Shown piece by piece: positions 45,385 through 58,481 of a DNA stretch of 64,000 nt. This stretch comes from Silene latifolia (Eukaryota; Streptophyta; Magnoliopsida; Caryophyllales; Caryophyllaceae). A program made the translations under genes and the position numbers. Positions within the stretch are counted from its first letter, which is position 1, and every line of letters begins with the position of its first letter. The notes beneath the pieces are model-generated. The model was given only the letters and a program-made list of their open reading frames with translations, was not told where the DNA came from and did not search any database. The stretch spans positions 306,565,738 to 306,629,737 of the forward strand of contig NC_133537.1 in NCBI RefSeq assembly GCF_048544455.1, in the 5' to 3' direction.

Positions 45385-46341
45385 CTACAAATAGAGTTTT
45401 TTCTTGTTTAGAACCCCTTCAGGAATAAGGAATATGTTAATCCAGTAGTTATATAATGCAGTGAGCACATAGTTCAATAACACTAATCTACCAGCATAAG
45501 AAAGTTTCTTGGTGCCAAAAGTTGGAATTTTGTTAACTATCTTCTCAACCAACACCTGACAATCAGCTCTCTTCATTCTCCCACAAATTACAGGGATCCC
45601 CAAATATCTAAATGGTAGCTGACCCTCAATAACTCCTGAAATTTGCAAAATGTCAGTCTTTAATTCCTTTGACACTCCATTAAAGTAAGAATTAGTCTTA
45701 GAGGAATTCATCTGGAGGCCAGATGCATAGGAAAAAGTAGCAAAAGATCTCATCAAAACCATTATAGAGGCCACATCACTCTTACTGAATAACAAAAAGT
45801 CAGCAAATATTAAATGTGATAGTTTCAACTGACCACACATTGGATGATATTTGAAAGCCAAGTTGTCAGTTGTATAGGCAAAAACTCTACTCAAAGATTC
45901 CATTTCCATTGTAAAAAGAAGGGGAGAATGGGGGTCACCATGCCTTAAGCCCTTTGCTCCTTTGAAATGGTCAAAAGTCTCACCATTCAGCACCAGGGAA
46001 TAAGTGGCAGTTTGTACACACTCCATAATCAAATGAATCAGATGCTGAGAGAAATTCAAAAACACCATCATCTGCTTAAGGAAACACCAGCTTACAGAGT
46101 CATAACCCTTCTTTAAGTCAACTTTAAGCATAAACCTAGGAGAGATAACTTTCCTATTGTAGCATCTGACCACATCCTGACAAATTAAGATATTTTCAAC
46201 AATACTCCTCCCCTTTATGAAGCCACCTTGATTATCACTAATAATATCATGGAGGACTGCAGATAATCTATTATAAATCAACTTTGAGATGCACTTATAT
46301 ACCACGTTATAACAGGATATAGGCCTGAATTTTGTATTCAT
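45385..46341 (-). pseudogene. LINE reverse transcriptase, truncated and catalytically damaged
   Basis: A 318-codon open frame of the RVT_1 family. It begins inside the domain (FRPISCYNVVYK, fingers) and includes the first catalytic Asp (LKVDLKKGYDSVSW, residues 72-85) and the G-L-R-H-G-D-P-x-SP box (131-140). The FADD box reads FADF (179-182): the second catalytic Asp is Phe. It was a non-LTR reverse transcriptase priming at nicked target DNA. It is inactive, being truncated, mutated and split from its 3' domains. Confidence 0.88.
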
Positions 46342-46489
46342 TTATTCATTTGTCTACGGTTATGTAATTCACTAAACTATCATTTATAATAAATGTTTCT
46401 TTATTGTATCTCCGATTCACTGCCTCGGGAAACCGAGATGGTAATATCTCCCAATTACCTTGGCCGGGTAAGAAGGGGGTGTTACAAAG

Positions 46490-46500
46490 TGGTATCAGAG
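46490..46500 (+). other. Primer-binding site of LARD-B
   Basis: TGGTATCAGAG, complementary to the initiator tRNA-Met 3' end, starts three bases after the LTR end. It sets the plus orientation of the element. Confidence 0.85.
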
Positions 46501-49500
46501 TGACGATTTTGGAACCTAAACCAATGAACCAAAATGCATCTACGAGTGTCAAATAAAATGAACCTGACATGAGTACAATAGGAGGTCGGTTTTGGATGAA
46601 TAGGCACCCTCATATCAAAACTAGTGCCTATTGTCTCGGTTGGTCACTACGTGAGCGGTTACGAGTATGGGTAATGCTATGTGAACCGTGGAATGATTGC
46701 ATACATGTTTTGGTAAAGGATGCGTGTATGTTATGGTATAAAGTGTTTGTATATGATACGGAAAATGATAATTATGGAAGCTAGATGACAAAAATATTGT
46801 GTAATCACAAGTGTGTTGTAACCGATAATGAGTTTCTTGTATGATATAGAGGTTTGTGTGGTAAATAATAATATGTGAAAGATGGATGAGTAGGCTAATG
46901 TGTATAATATGTTTTAGAAGCGATTAGTGTGTGTTGGTATGAGGGACGTTAGTCCCGAATCTTGGCATGTAGATATTATATGCAAGTTTGAACTTGTTAT
47001 TGCTATCGTTAAGGTATCAGTGTTGATGATTGTTAGTAGAGTAGTTATGAGTATGAAAGTAATTATTAAAGACGGTGAGTATGATGCCGTATGAGCTAAC
47101 TCGGGATGGGTCACTGATGGTCGGTGGACTCTCAAACCTTTCTTTGTGATGCAGGAAACACCATAGTTCAATTTAATCAAGAATTGAAAGCCATAGAGGA
47201 TCACTCGAGTGAGTATGGGGCCATACTCGACCGAGTTGATCAGCCACTCGACCGAGTGGGCAAATTCCAGGAATTGGAAAACTTCTGGAAAATTGCCACT
47301 CGACCGAGTAACCTATCACTCGACCGAGTGGAGCTGCACTCAACGAGTGCCCTCAGTACTCGACCGAGTCAGTCTGATGGGTTGAGAAACTCGTGAAAAA
47401 TTTGTTTTTCCCCACCCTATCGTCTTCATTTCTACATGAACCCTCATAATTTCGACATCGATTTATCTTAAAATAATTCCGAATCTCCATTTTTGTGATT
47501 TGTTGTCTAGATTACACTTTGCTGCTCCACTTTTCTTAATCCGTCTTCTCAAATTTTACCGCGTAAGAGTGTTGACCTTCTTCATTTTTCTCAAACTTGA
47601 TTTGGGTATATATACACATATATGTTCGAGTTTTATCAGGATTTTTATGTTGCAATTTTGTCCACAATGAACGAGCTTAAAAACTTGTGTTCTTGAGTCA
47701 ATAATTGGATTTTTGTGTTTGTTGGGTCTAATTGAACAACAAAGGCTTAACATTTATTATTAATGTTGGATCTTATCTTGTATGTGAAACTTCATCTTAA
47801 AAGTTTATCTTAATTTTTGGATTTTGGGGTGTTCATGCCCAAGATTTTGATTTTTCATAAGTGAATCTTGTTTTAATCGTTTTATAAGACTACTATCTTC
47901 ACTAGTAGTGTGCTAATTTTTCTTAAAAACGAAGACTTCATCATCGATTTGGCCCAAAATTTTGAACCAAGTGAGAATATGAACAATTTTTGATTTCATC
48001 GTAAATATGGTGTAATGGTATTGTAAGACTATAATTTTATTGGGGAATTATTGTAAAATGGTTTGAATTTTTTCGCCCTAAAGGGTGACAAGTTTCCAGA
48101 AAAGGTTGTAACAAGTATACATAAACTTTGATTTTACGCTTGTGATATACTTCACTTACTGCGTCTTATCCTAATTTTGATTATGATGTCTTGTGAAGTC
48201 ATGAGAAACTTATCCATCTTAAATTTTTCGAAAATGGGTGGAATACCTACCCTAATTCTGACTTTTACCAAGTTAGGTTCTTGTCCTAATTGATCCTTAA
48301 TACTTTGAACTTGGCTTATAGAGACATGTGCCATCTTATATCGGCTTATTACATTAAAGTTTTCAAGAAATTTGAGACAAATCATCGTTATGTTCGAGTT
48401 TTAATATAATAATTCACATTTTAGTCAAGTTTGAGTAAAATTGCATAATAAGGAAGAGCATTTTACAAAGTTGGTAGAGTTGGTAGAGTTGATTTTTGAA
48501 TTTGCATCATTTTACAAAGTTCATCATATTTTCAAGTGTGCTATTAAAACAAGTTTGTGGTTTGATTAAAATACAAAGGAAGTCATGCCGTAATTTTTTT
48601 AATTCCATTCTTCGGGTTAAGTAAACTTCATCTCAATGACAAGCTCGTGTCAAGGGTTTATTTTAAAGTGTTGCTCATCGATTTAAGCGTTGGGAGGATT
48701 TTCTATCCATTCCAAATTATCTGATTTCCTACCTCTTCCGTAAACTGTTCAGGATTGTTTTAATTCTCATCTTCCCTACCTGGAAGTTCCATGTGAAATG
48801 AATTCCGTGGCGTGCCAAAGCCAACGAGGAACGCGAGGAGAAACCAAGCAAGGGAAGTTCGCTAAGAGCCGGTGGTACCTTCGGTGATTAAACCCCGGGA
48901 TTTCCGGGCATAGAATTTGTGTATGAGCCCAATAGAATAATTTTTTCACCCTAACCCTTAGGCAGATGTCTTCGACGAGATGTGTGAAATTAGATATAGT
49001 CATCGAGATTAAGAATTTGGGAAACCTAGGAAGGTATGCTAGCCTATGCAAAGTTTTGAGTTGAGTGAGTTGATCATGAGAGACAACCTATAAATAATGA
49101 GTGGACTGCGACCAAGGTTGGATATTTAGCGGTTGTTCGGACTCATAGTTTAGTAAACGAAATTTAAAGGACAAGTGAGAGTGACCTTATTGAGTATGAC
49201 TCGGGTATTTTGGGATAGCATATGGATGAGGAAATAGTCGGGATACCAAGAGTAAAAAGAGTGATAACATGAGTCGATAAAAGTTTTTGGAGGGTGAGAT
49301 TTGACTTAAGCAATGGTATAGATCGAATAAATCGTGACAGAGCTTTATGAAACCAGAAAATGAGGGTGAACACTAGAACGAAAGATGAGTTGGAGATTTT
49401 GCAAGTTTTGTTATCCAACATTCAATAAAGAATTTGTTACAAGTTTCGGGTGCAGCCCTGTGAAGAGGTCGCGTCGTCGGCCGTGACAGAAGAGGGATGA

Positions 49501-49993
49501 GTTTGAGTTTTAATAAGTGGGATATATGATGGTGAATTTAGTAATACCAAGCTTGGTTTTCGCGGTAATGAGAGTAAGAGTGTGGCATGTAATACTTGAG
49601 AATTCAATCATATTGTTGAGGTATTTGATTATTTGTGTTATATAGTATGACCATTTAATTTAATTATGTATGCATGGAGTATGAAAGTAGTAGGGCGAAA
49701 CTTTGGCCTATGAGTGATAGTGTGGATGTTGTTTGTGAAGTTGCCTCCCAATCGTTAAGTGGAACGCCCACGGTGTACATCGTGACCGTGTTGTAGTGCT
49801 TAATTGAGTGATGATGTTGTTATTATTCCTTGAGAATAATGAGTGGTTAGGTCGTGTCAATGAGATAGTGTAAGTGTTGTGGATGGTCTGCCTTGACCCT
49901 TGTTTGTCAATACTTGACCTAATAGTGGGTGTATACCCTTATCTTTGATGAGTCATAATTATATGCATATTTATGCCTCCCCTTAGTTGCTTT
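46501..49993 (+). mobile_element. LARD-B internal region, non-coding, with a CTCGACCGAG cluster
   Basis: No retroelement protein motif is recognised in 3.5 kb. At 47195-47385 a cluster of five CTCGACCGAG sites plus degenerate ones lies in otherwise ordinary AT-rich text. The interior stops at 49993 where the Athila-B LTR is inserted; the rest of LARD-B would be right of this window. No 3' LTR is seen. Confidence 0.6.
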
Positions 49994-51195
49994 TGATACG
50001 GTTTTCGTGCTAGTTTATATTATTTACATGCCTTTTATGTTAGAATGTCGATACTTCCGCTATTTGATGTTTAATGTAGGAATGATGCATTTGAGGAGCA
50101 AAGGAATGAAATGGGCATCGCGGAGTGGGCATGAAGGAATACACGAAGTATGACACGGGAATCCATAAAGATAAAGGAAGGGAAGTTAAGAAGACAACAC
50201 GAAGAAATGAGCTGAAATAGGATGGTGCCTCGATCAACTATAGCCACGCTCGATCGAGGAACCTGTGTACTCGATCGACTAAGAGCAGGCTCGATCGAGG
50301 AACCACATATTTCCAGATTTTCCGCAATTTTCCTTAAGTCGGTTATGTTTTACTATAAATACCTAAATCGTACCCTAAGTTTATTTACGCTTTATTTTTA
50401 CCTAGTTTCGTATAGCTACTCTAAAAACTCTCTAAAACCCTTAGTTTAGTTTTGTTTAGTTTATTGTTCGGAACTAAGTTTGTCTTCATTATTATTACGG
50501 TATTGTTCTAATCTTTCTTCAATAATTATTATTCAATCTTTATTCATCTTTTATTATTGTTCATCATGTTTCTTTTATTACTATTGTTGTTCTTCCCTTT
50601 AATATGAGTAGCTAATTCCCTTATCTAGGGTGAATGGGGATCTAGGTTATTAGAAAGGGGATTATATTGATGAATTGATAGTTAAATTGCTTTTTGTTGT
50701 TGTTCAGTTTGTTGGTTTGAATCTAGTTGATTAGCTTCTGCAGGGTTAATTAATTAGTATTGCATAAACTAGGATTTTCACTAATCGGGTTAAGACTAGT
50801 AAAGGCTACGACAACTAGATAGAACTAATTTAATGATAGCGATTGCATGTTGGATTAGATCTAAAGGACATATTAGAATCGACCGATCTTATGACCTTAA
50901 ACAATATAAATTGTTCTATCAATAAGTTAAATCTCACCCTCGAATAACTACCTAGTGAACCTAATCCCTAGACATTTTAATATTATTGAATTTGTCTTTA
51001 TTTACATTGTTATTAGTTGTTAGAAATCAAACCCCCATAAAATTGTTACTATTAAGACGAACTTAAATAATAGCAAACTAGATTAATTACCTCGCCTCCC
51101 TGTGGATACGATACCCTACTTACCGCTAGCTATTTTTTAGTAGTATTATAGGATATATTTTGACTAAGGCCAAATGACTGATAATAACCTTATCA
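49994..51195 (+). repeat. Athila-B 5' LTR
   Basis: It starts TGATACGGTTTTCGTGC and ends ACCTTATCA, directly followed by an Athila primer site. A TATA box ACTATAAATACC is at 50352-50363. A CTCGATCGAG cluster is at about 50228-50310, upstream of the TATA. Confidence 0.82.
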
Positions 51196-51199
51196 AATT

Positions 51200-51217
51200 T
51201 GGCGTCGTTGCCGGGGA
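51200..51217 (+). other. Primer-binding site of Athila-B
   Basis: TGGCGTCGTTGCCGGGGA, one base different from the usual Athila site, five bases after the LTR end. Confidence 0.85.
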
Positions 51218-51250
51218 GGCAACAATTTTCTTGATTGTTTTTGTTTATTT

Positions 51251-53056
51251 TTGTCTTTTATCTCAGGGAGCATCAGTTCATTGAGACAGTTTTATCTTTT
51301 GTTGTTGTTTTCATGTATTCCCAGGTCTAACAGGTTAGAGATTATACCTTTTGATCCCGAGCCAGAAAAGACTTTTTGGTACAGACGAAAATTTCAAAGA
51401 GAAGCAAGTCAGGTGGAAGACTTGAGTACACTTAACTGCGAGCGGTATACTTTTGCAGAAAATTCGTCCTTAGAAAAGGACACACTTATTTCTGCACCCT
51501 TGACCTCTACAACATTGAAGATGCCGACCTTGGCAAGTCGCTCGGAACCCACGGTTGAGTCCATTCCTAAAGGCTTCAAGCTCCCTACCACTGATAAGGG
51601 GACTTTTGAGATCAAGTCTTCTTATATAAGCTTAGTAGAGAGGAATATGTTTGGAGGAAAAGCAGGAGATGACCCGGCAAAGCACATGGAGAAATTTGTT
51701 ACATATTGTTGTTTTACTCCTTTGTCAGCTGGGGTGACTCAAGATCAAGTCAAACAGACCTTATTTCCTTTCTCTTTGAGAGATGATGCAGCTAAGTGGC
51801 TACGTGACTTGGATATGGAGACCGACGCAATTACTAACTGGACTTCACTAGCTCTTGCATTCTACAAGAGGTATTTTCCACCACAGAAAACTAATGCTCT
51901 TAGAAGTCAGATTACAAGTTTTAAGCAAGGTCCCACCGAAGACTTTAATGAAGCTTGGGTTCACTTCAAACGGCTAGTTCGGTCCGTCCCTCATCATGGT
52001 TTCCATATTTGGTTCCTTTGCAACCAGTTTTACAACGGGTTGTTTGATCATCATAGAGCCTTGCTTGATTCAACTGCCAATGGAAGATTCCAAGATAATA
52101 CTAATGACGGTAATGCATGGAACTTAATTGATCAGATAGCTACTCACACAGCTGAGTATGGTAACCCCGGATGTAGTAAGAGAGGAAGTGGTTCAGATAA
52201 TGTTATTGCGGCGCAATTGGAGGCTCTAACGGCTCAAATAGCCGAGTTGAAGACTACCCAGTCTATGGGTAATAAGCACGAGATGGTCCATATGGTTCAA
52301 CAAGAGGTATCCTGCGAGAGATATGGGATAGATGGCCACACTGCGGCCAAGTGTATGAGTACCATTAACCAAGTTCATGCCTTCTAGTCTTTCAAGCAAG
52401 GTACGCCTTATTCTAACTTCTTCCCTGAAAGGAGTCAGAATGTTTTTGCTCAAGCCACGCTGCAGAATACGTACATTATTCCTCCAAATCGTGGTAACCA
52501 ACCACAAGGAAACTTTGTTCGGCAAAATCAATGAGGTTTTCAACAGATACAACCTCCTCCTCAAGCTCCAAGAAATGAGATGGCCGAGATGAAAGCTCTT
52601 TTGTAACAAAGTTTTTTTATTCAACAAAAGCAAACGGCTCAGATTTCCGAACTCATGGCTTTCAACAAGATGTTGGATACTCAAGTTGCTCAAATGGCGG
52701 CTCAAAATCCTTTGAAACAGTCTGGTCTTCCTCCTCAAGGTAAACAAGCACATGAGCAAGTTAATGCTATTTCCTTGCAAAGTGGTACTTCTTATCACGG
52801 TCCGCACATGCCCATTAATGAAGATGAGATCCCTTATATGAATCCTAAGGGATTGGGTAATTTGGAGTTAAGTGACGATGAAAAAGAAATTTACGAAACT
52901 GAAACACGGGATGTGAAGAAAAGCGAGAAAAACAAAAAAGATGGGATTACAGAAGATCCTCGATCGAGTAGCACAAGGCTTGATCGAGGAACCAAGCTAC
53001 TCGATCGAGGTCACCACGGGATCGATCGAGGCACCCCCCCCCCCCCAAGTTGGTGA
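51251..53056 (+). pseudogene. Athila-B gag with three stops
   Basis: One frame runs through the gag of an Athila-type element. The capsid (Retrotrans_gag) core spans about residues 130-275 (KQTLFPFSLRDDAAKWL, then FYKRYFPP and SFKQGPTEDFNEAW). A knuckle near residues 352-365 has its second Cys replaced by Tyr (C-x2-Y-x4-H-x4-C). There is no in-frame ATG at the expected start. Stops lie at 52385-52387 (TAG), 52532-52534 (TGA) and 52604-52606 (TAA). At 52959-53033 the frame passes through four CGATCGAG-type palindromes, giving an RLDRG/LLDRG stretch. A 13-C run (53034-53046) precedes a frame change. Gag would form the virus-like particle; this copy cannot. Confidence 0.85.
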
Positions 53057-53081
53057 TTTTTCGCGTGTTTGAGCTACGGCA

Positions 53082-53441
53082 TTGGACAAAAATAGGTTCC
53101 TCAATCGAGTCACCTCTGGAACTGACGATTATGCTTCCAAACGTACTTCTACAGCTAAAGAAGCCGAGCCGATAAAAATTCAACTACCTTTTCCTCAAAG
53201 ATTGCAGAAATCTAAACTTGAACAACAATGTGGGAGGTTCATGGAGGTAGTGAAGAATCTTCAAGTGACAGTGCCATTTACTGAATTGGTAACTCAAGTG
53301 CCGACTTATGCTAAGTTTTTGAAAGAGATCTTGTCAAAGAAGCGGTCTTTTGATGAAGTGGAGACTATTGCGTTCACTCATGAATGCAACGCCGCATTAC
53401 AAGCCAATTCTCCACCTAAGCTTAAGTATCCAGGGAGTTTT
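53082..53441 (+). pseudogene. Athila-B gag-protease junction, cut by the Copia insertion
   Basis: This resumes the polyprotein in another frame with the conserved Athila linker (FMEVVKNLQVTVPFTELVTQ, then SPPKLKYPGSF, which leads into the aspartic protease). The match stops exactly at 53441, where the TG of the Copia LTR begins. The protease and everything downstream are displaced beyond the window. Confidence 0.85.
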
Positions 53442-54735
53442 TGTTAGAAATCTATATCTCATTACTTTGCATATTCATATATGTTACATTTAATTTAGTC
53501 ATAAAATTAAATACAAATCTTATGCATGCAAACATAAGTAAATATAGAGAAGAAATCGTTTTCTCACCATATGATTTTCGGATTAAAAGGGCACCAACAA
53601 GATCTCCTTCTTGTTAGTTCTTGAGCATTCCAAATAATGGATGAACAAAGATTCAAGTATAGAATCTCTCCCAAAGGTGAATACCCAAGGAAACCTCTCA
53701 ATAACAAATATTATTATGATCTAGTAATAATATAAGTTTTACTATAAAATTGACACAAAATAAATTGTATTTTTACTCTTGAATATTTCGGTCAAGAGGG
53801 AGTATTTGTGAGGTTTATTTCTCTAGAAATTTCATAAGATATAGAGAGAATGCATTTTTTTCTTATACTAGAAAAATATTAGGTGAAAAGAATGAATAAT
53901 TAAGAAACCCATATGGTTGCACAACCCATAGGAAAACCGGTGGGGAGGGGTCAATATTGGGGAGCCAATGCATGGTCTTGTTCTTCTCAAGGCAAGAGTA
54001 GGCATGCATGGCTAGATGGTAGTCTTTTATCATTATGTTTTCCACTAAGATAAAAAACACAATATCAACCCAATATACCCTCCATATTTCGGCACACTTA
54101 AATAAAATGGGAGGTCCATTTTATTTTTGTCATTTGTCAATTGTAACATATGTGACATGTTACTTGACATATGAAATTGTAATGTATTTTTATCATATTA
54201 AAATCAACATACTCATAAAATATGTCATATACAAAATCGACTAGTAATTCGTAATTACTTGTACCAAAACGGTTTATCAAATTATAAATTACAACGTCTT
54301 GTATTTATAATAAATTATTCATTCAATTTCAATTCCAAATTTGTTTCGTAAACAATAATTTTATCCAAGTAATAAAACAATTCAATTACTTAGACCGTAT
54401 CTAATATAATCGAATTACAATAAGACACGTTAATTTTACTCACAAAATCATCCGTCAATTTTTAAGCAATTTAATTAACTCGTATCGGCATACGATTAAT
54501 TAAATAATCAATTAAGAGTATTTTCCTATAGGTACGACCTAAGGGGATCAACTGATCACCACCGTCGCACGACAGTAATGTCAAACTCTAGTCAGCCAAT
54601 CATTACCGATATGTGTGGACCAGTTGACTGTAAAATATTACATCCCACATGTATTCTTAAAATGAGATTTAGACATGTGATCATTATGATCGACAATTGT
54701 GATCGCATTATTGTCGGAGGACACATATTCCAACA
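53442..54735 (-). repeat. Copia 3' LTR, minus strand
   Basis: On the minus strand it begins TGTTGGAATATGTGTCC (54735) after a CAAGTGGGAGAT polypurine tract (54736-54747) and ends ATAGATTTCTAACA (53442). It is 1,294 bp and interrupts the Athila-B gag-protease frame. Small open frames in it are not genes. Confidence 0.8.
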
Positions 54736-57025
54736 ATCTCCCACTTGTCCTCGACAAGTGTGCGTCACCAATTCTCTTGTCCTATTACTATCTCCCACTC
54801 AATGCAAGGTGTCTTTCAGGTTGTACTTGCAAGTGATCATATCGAGAGTGGTTTCCTCGATCTGGAGAATAACTGATTGACCGGGTTTATCTATCATAGA
54901 TACCTTCCGAGCGTGGCCACGCATTTCCAGTTCATTACTCCTCGAGTGGCCCTGAGATATTGTTATAACCCTGACAAGGGGTGGACAATTCCTATCGCAC
55001 TTATTCCCTTCGACTAGCCACAACCATCATAACCCAAAATATGCCCATTTGACCCCATTTACGAAGGTCGTAGTAACACAAATCAAAGTTAATCTGAAAC
55101 TGTGCCATCTTAGGCAAACAGTCTTTAGTCAAAAGAATCGACTCATTAGAATACTATAGTAGCTCTCGCCATGACCAGGCTATATAAATTTGCCAGAACT
55201 CTATAAGCGGTCATAAGGCCCGACAAGGTGTTCTTAACAGTCTGCCTATGTGATCGACTAGTCATTCTCATATGACTCCATGGTACTTGAACTTGCCATC
55301 AATCGCATCACACTCTAGTCACTTCGAGACGTCACCTCATATAAGTGACTATGGGCGAATACAATGTTAATCCGAGTTTACTTTAACGGGGTTCAATATT
55401 GTCTCTACAACCCATTTGGATGTAACAAAGTATAAAAGGAGTTTTCAGATTTTAAAAACTCGAACGATAAATGTGATTATCACATATGAATAGTCAATAC
55501 CTGATTACTATTCATATTCTATAATCCAGTTTGATCTTGAATGTAGTTGTTCATCTCAATTCAATTGAAATGACATCTCATCATGTTAAGCCTATGAGAA
55601 GGCTTTGGCTAGTAGGTTTTATCAACTTCTTGTACCTTACTCAATCTTACTACATACTCGTTTTCCTTTGTAATGTATACATTTGCATTACAAAACTTTC
55701 TGAGCACGTGTCTAGATCCAATCTAGACATAGGCCCTCTAGCCTTAGAATAGCTCCCACTGTTTTCACAGTGTGCGGGACCCATCCTTCTTGCACATCTC
55801 ATGATTGCAAGTGTACTTAATTTCCGTTGTAAATATCTCTCATTGTTCTTTATTGCCTAGAACGATTCTAGAAAATCTTTTTCTTAAATAACATAGCCAC
55901 AATGGTATCTTAACCATCCTTAGGTGTTTTGAATACGGTTTTGTCGGAAACCATGCGCAATATCAATTGTCAATTGTCATTTGCGTAACACCCTTTACAC
56001 AAAATTGCATCAAAAACACTTAACTTTCCATCCTTAATGCTTCTACAAGCGCTTAAAGATAATCTATATGGCTACTAGGTAACTATTACTTAAATTCGAT
56101 TTGAAACAATTCATCATACTCAAAGTATATGAAGTGTTATACATCATTTCCTATTTAATTGATTCGGCAGCGAAAGCAAATGGAATCAATCAAATATGTT
56201 CAACTTGATTGAACTAGTCATGAATCTTATCAACATAAGACTTCTTATTTGACGCTAATATCATGTGGATTTATCTCCATAAATCTGGATATTAAAGATG
56301 TATTATATATATCTCCAAGTCTTAAATCATTCCCAATGATCAATATGTCATCCACATATTAGATTAATTAAAATTTCCGTAACTCCCACTAAACTTCATG
56401 TATAAACACAACTTCTCGACTTATCGGGAAAATTTTTATACCATGATCAAATCATTGATTCCAACTTATTGATGTCCTACTTAAGACCCTCTCTTAAGTT
56501 TCACATTATCTTAGGATTGTAAGAATCTACAAAACTCATAACATGTATCGAATACATTCCTTCTATGAAGAAGTGGGTTTTAGATTTATTCGCTATATGT
56601 ATATCATCATAATAAAACACAATCCTTAAGGAGATCCAAATAGACTTAAGTATTTAAACTAGTGCAAAACCCTTTGCAACCAATCAAGCTTTGAAATCTC
56701 TCTTTATTAGTGCAAAACCCTTTGTCACTAATCAAGCCTTTTATTTCGGATTTTCATGACTCTAAGCCTAGTATTGAGTTGTGACTTAAACACTCTCATG
56801 TAAGTCATATGTTCATTACTTTCCAGAAGTAATCAACTTGAAATCAAACAATTTCTTTGTAAGTTGTAAGCTCTTTACTTTCTTAAAAGTAACATGAATT
56901 CATCATCTTCAACAAGTGACGACTTTAACCTCCTAGGTTTTGAAGAAACAACGTCTTACACAAAACGTCTCATGTAGCCAAGAAAGACCAGTTTCTCGCG
57001 ACATAACATTCTGACAGCTCTGTCG
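54736..57025 (-). pseudogene. Degenerate Copia polymerase, 3' part
   Basis: The minus strand carries the reverse transcriptase catalytic box YVDDILIIGND at about 56326-56358. It is preceded in another frame by KFSGSYGNFNL and further upstream by a SWNQ-x-FDH-like stretch, the order found in Copia reverse transcriptases. Stops and frame changes are dense. The 3' part (RNase H and untranslated region) is not clearly readable. The 5' part and 5' LTR lie beyond the Athila-C insertion. Strand and order agree with the LTR at 53442. Confidence 0.7.
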
Positions 57026-58481
57026 TGTACTATCAAAAATAAACCTAACGGTCTCAACTAAAATGTAGTAGAGGCAGTCGAGTATCGAATCCTCAGGGAG
57101 GCGGTGCAATTATCAGTTGCCTAATTCTAATCTTAAGGTAACAAATGGGGGTTGTTTGAATTGGTTGCTAAACTACGAGATTTAAAAGAAGAGAAATAAA
57201 GGCAATAAAAGCAAGAAATAAGTTTAAACTATCAAGAGAGGAGGGACATGTCGGGAATTCGGTTCACTACGGTAGTCCGGTGACTCATTTGTAAATGACT
57301 CGATTTAATTAATGTAAGACGGATGTTGAAAGGTCCTTTCGGTCCACTTTCTATCCTAAAATACCACTAACTTAACTTTCATTCTCGTCAGGGTAGTCTA
57401 CTGTTCATAGCAGGCCTATTTAGTCCAATCTTTCGATCTAGGATTAATTTTAGCCAGATTAAAGGTTAACTTAGAAGTGTGTACTCAACTAAGTCGATTA
57501 AATACAATTAAATTGCTATGGTGATGAGCCTTGTAATCAATTCATCTAATTCATTTACTACATCGTCACTTTCCTACCATGAGATCCCCTAATCCCAACA
57601 TGAAAGGGATTTAGCTACTCATATCGCTAATTAAACTAACAGCAGATAGATTTCCAGCAGTAAACATAATGGAATAACCAATAAATTGCATAAAGAGAAA
57701 TTAGGGCAAAGGAATAAATGTAACGGAACAAGAGATTAAAGCAAACAAAAGATTAATTATTAATAAAGGAAGAGAAAGAATTACAATCGATGCGAATCCG
57801 GCGTAAAGAACACAAATTCCAAGCGAAAGCAGTCCCGAAATAAAGTTACAGTAGAGAAGAATGAAGTACGCAGTAAAAGTTTTTGATAGATACTAAGTAG
57901 TAAAAACCGATGCTAATAACCTAACTAAAGTAGGTTTAAATAGGAAAAGAAATAAGTTTTTGCGGAATTAACATAACAAGGGCTGTTTAAAGCCCATAAA
58001 TAGCGAAACCACTCGATCGAGTGGATTAAAACCACTCGATCGAGCAACCACCTCAGCAAATCTACTCGATCGAGTAGAAAGTTACTCGATCGAGTAACTG
58101 GCCTATTTGCAAGCTAAGGATCGAGTGGAAAACCACTCGATCGACCAATCTGGGACGTAGAAACCACTCGATCGAGTGGTTAAACTGCTCGATCGAGTAC
58201 TTCGTCTTCATTTCAGCTCAAGTCCTCGCCTAAATGCCTCGTAATGCGTGCCAGGACGCTTCCAAACGCAGTATCTCACTCTGGAAAATCCCGTCTCCTC
58301 TAAATGCATGCAAAAAGGACGAAAAAGGGTACGATTCCACTACTTTCGCGTTCATTTCTACAAAATGGACAAAACGAACCAAAGTAGCCAATTCGGGGCA
58401 AAATACCATAGAAACAGTATAAAAATGCATAGAAATACGTGCTGAAATAGGCTAAAAAGACTATACATTAGGCACGTATCA
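57026..58481 (-). repeat. Athila-C 3' LTR
   Basis: On the minus strand it begins TGATACGTGCCTAATG (58481) after a GGTTTGGGGAGGTT polypurine tract and ends near GATAGTACA (57026; the exact end is uncertain by about 5 bp). It resembles the Athila-B LTR (GTATCGAATCC-CAGGGAGGC block). A CTCGATCGAG cluster is at 58008-58200 and a TATA-like CCTATTTAAACC at 57933-57944. Confidence 0.8.
58008..58200. repeat. CTCGATCGAG palindrome cluster in the Athila-C LTR
   Basis: Six full CTCGATCGAG cores and two partial ones occur in about 190 bp. Several extend to 14-18 bp perfect palindromes with different outer bases: CCACTCGATCGAGTGG, CTACTCGATCGAGTAG and GTTACTCGATCGAGTAAC. Confidence 0.92.

Larger units (their letters stand above)
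44384..46341 (-). mobile_element. 5'-truncated, inactive LINE (L1-type)
   Basis: The minus-strand element ends in a poly(A)-like tail (TTTTATTTTATTTTATTTTT on the plus strand at about 44388-44412). The flanks TGTAATGATTTATT (left) and TGTATTCATTTATT (right) look like an imperfect target duplication. Only the reverse transcriptase C-terminal part, a linker and a zf-RVT domain remain. The endonuclease and first ORF are missing, consistent with the usual 5' truncation. Confidence 0.8.
43975..46486 (+). repeat. LARD-B 5' LTR, split by a LINE
   Basis: It starts TGTAACACCC at 43975 and ends GGGTGTTACA at 46486, followed by a TGGTATCAGAG primer site. Without the LINE (about 44384-46341) the LTR is about 555 bp. 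Its first 70 bp and last 69 bp are inverted copies of each other with about ten mismatches, an unusually long terminal symmetry. It also holds a long hairpin (44195-44315). Confidence 0.8.

Noticed and set aside
47195-47385. CRISPR-like array (short repeats with spacers)
   Set aside because: Plant nuclear context, repeats are palindromic 10-12-mers, spacing is irregular and there are no cas genes.
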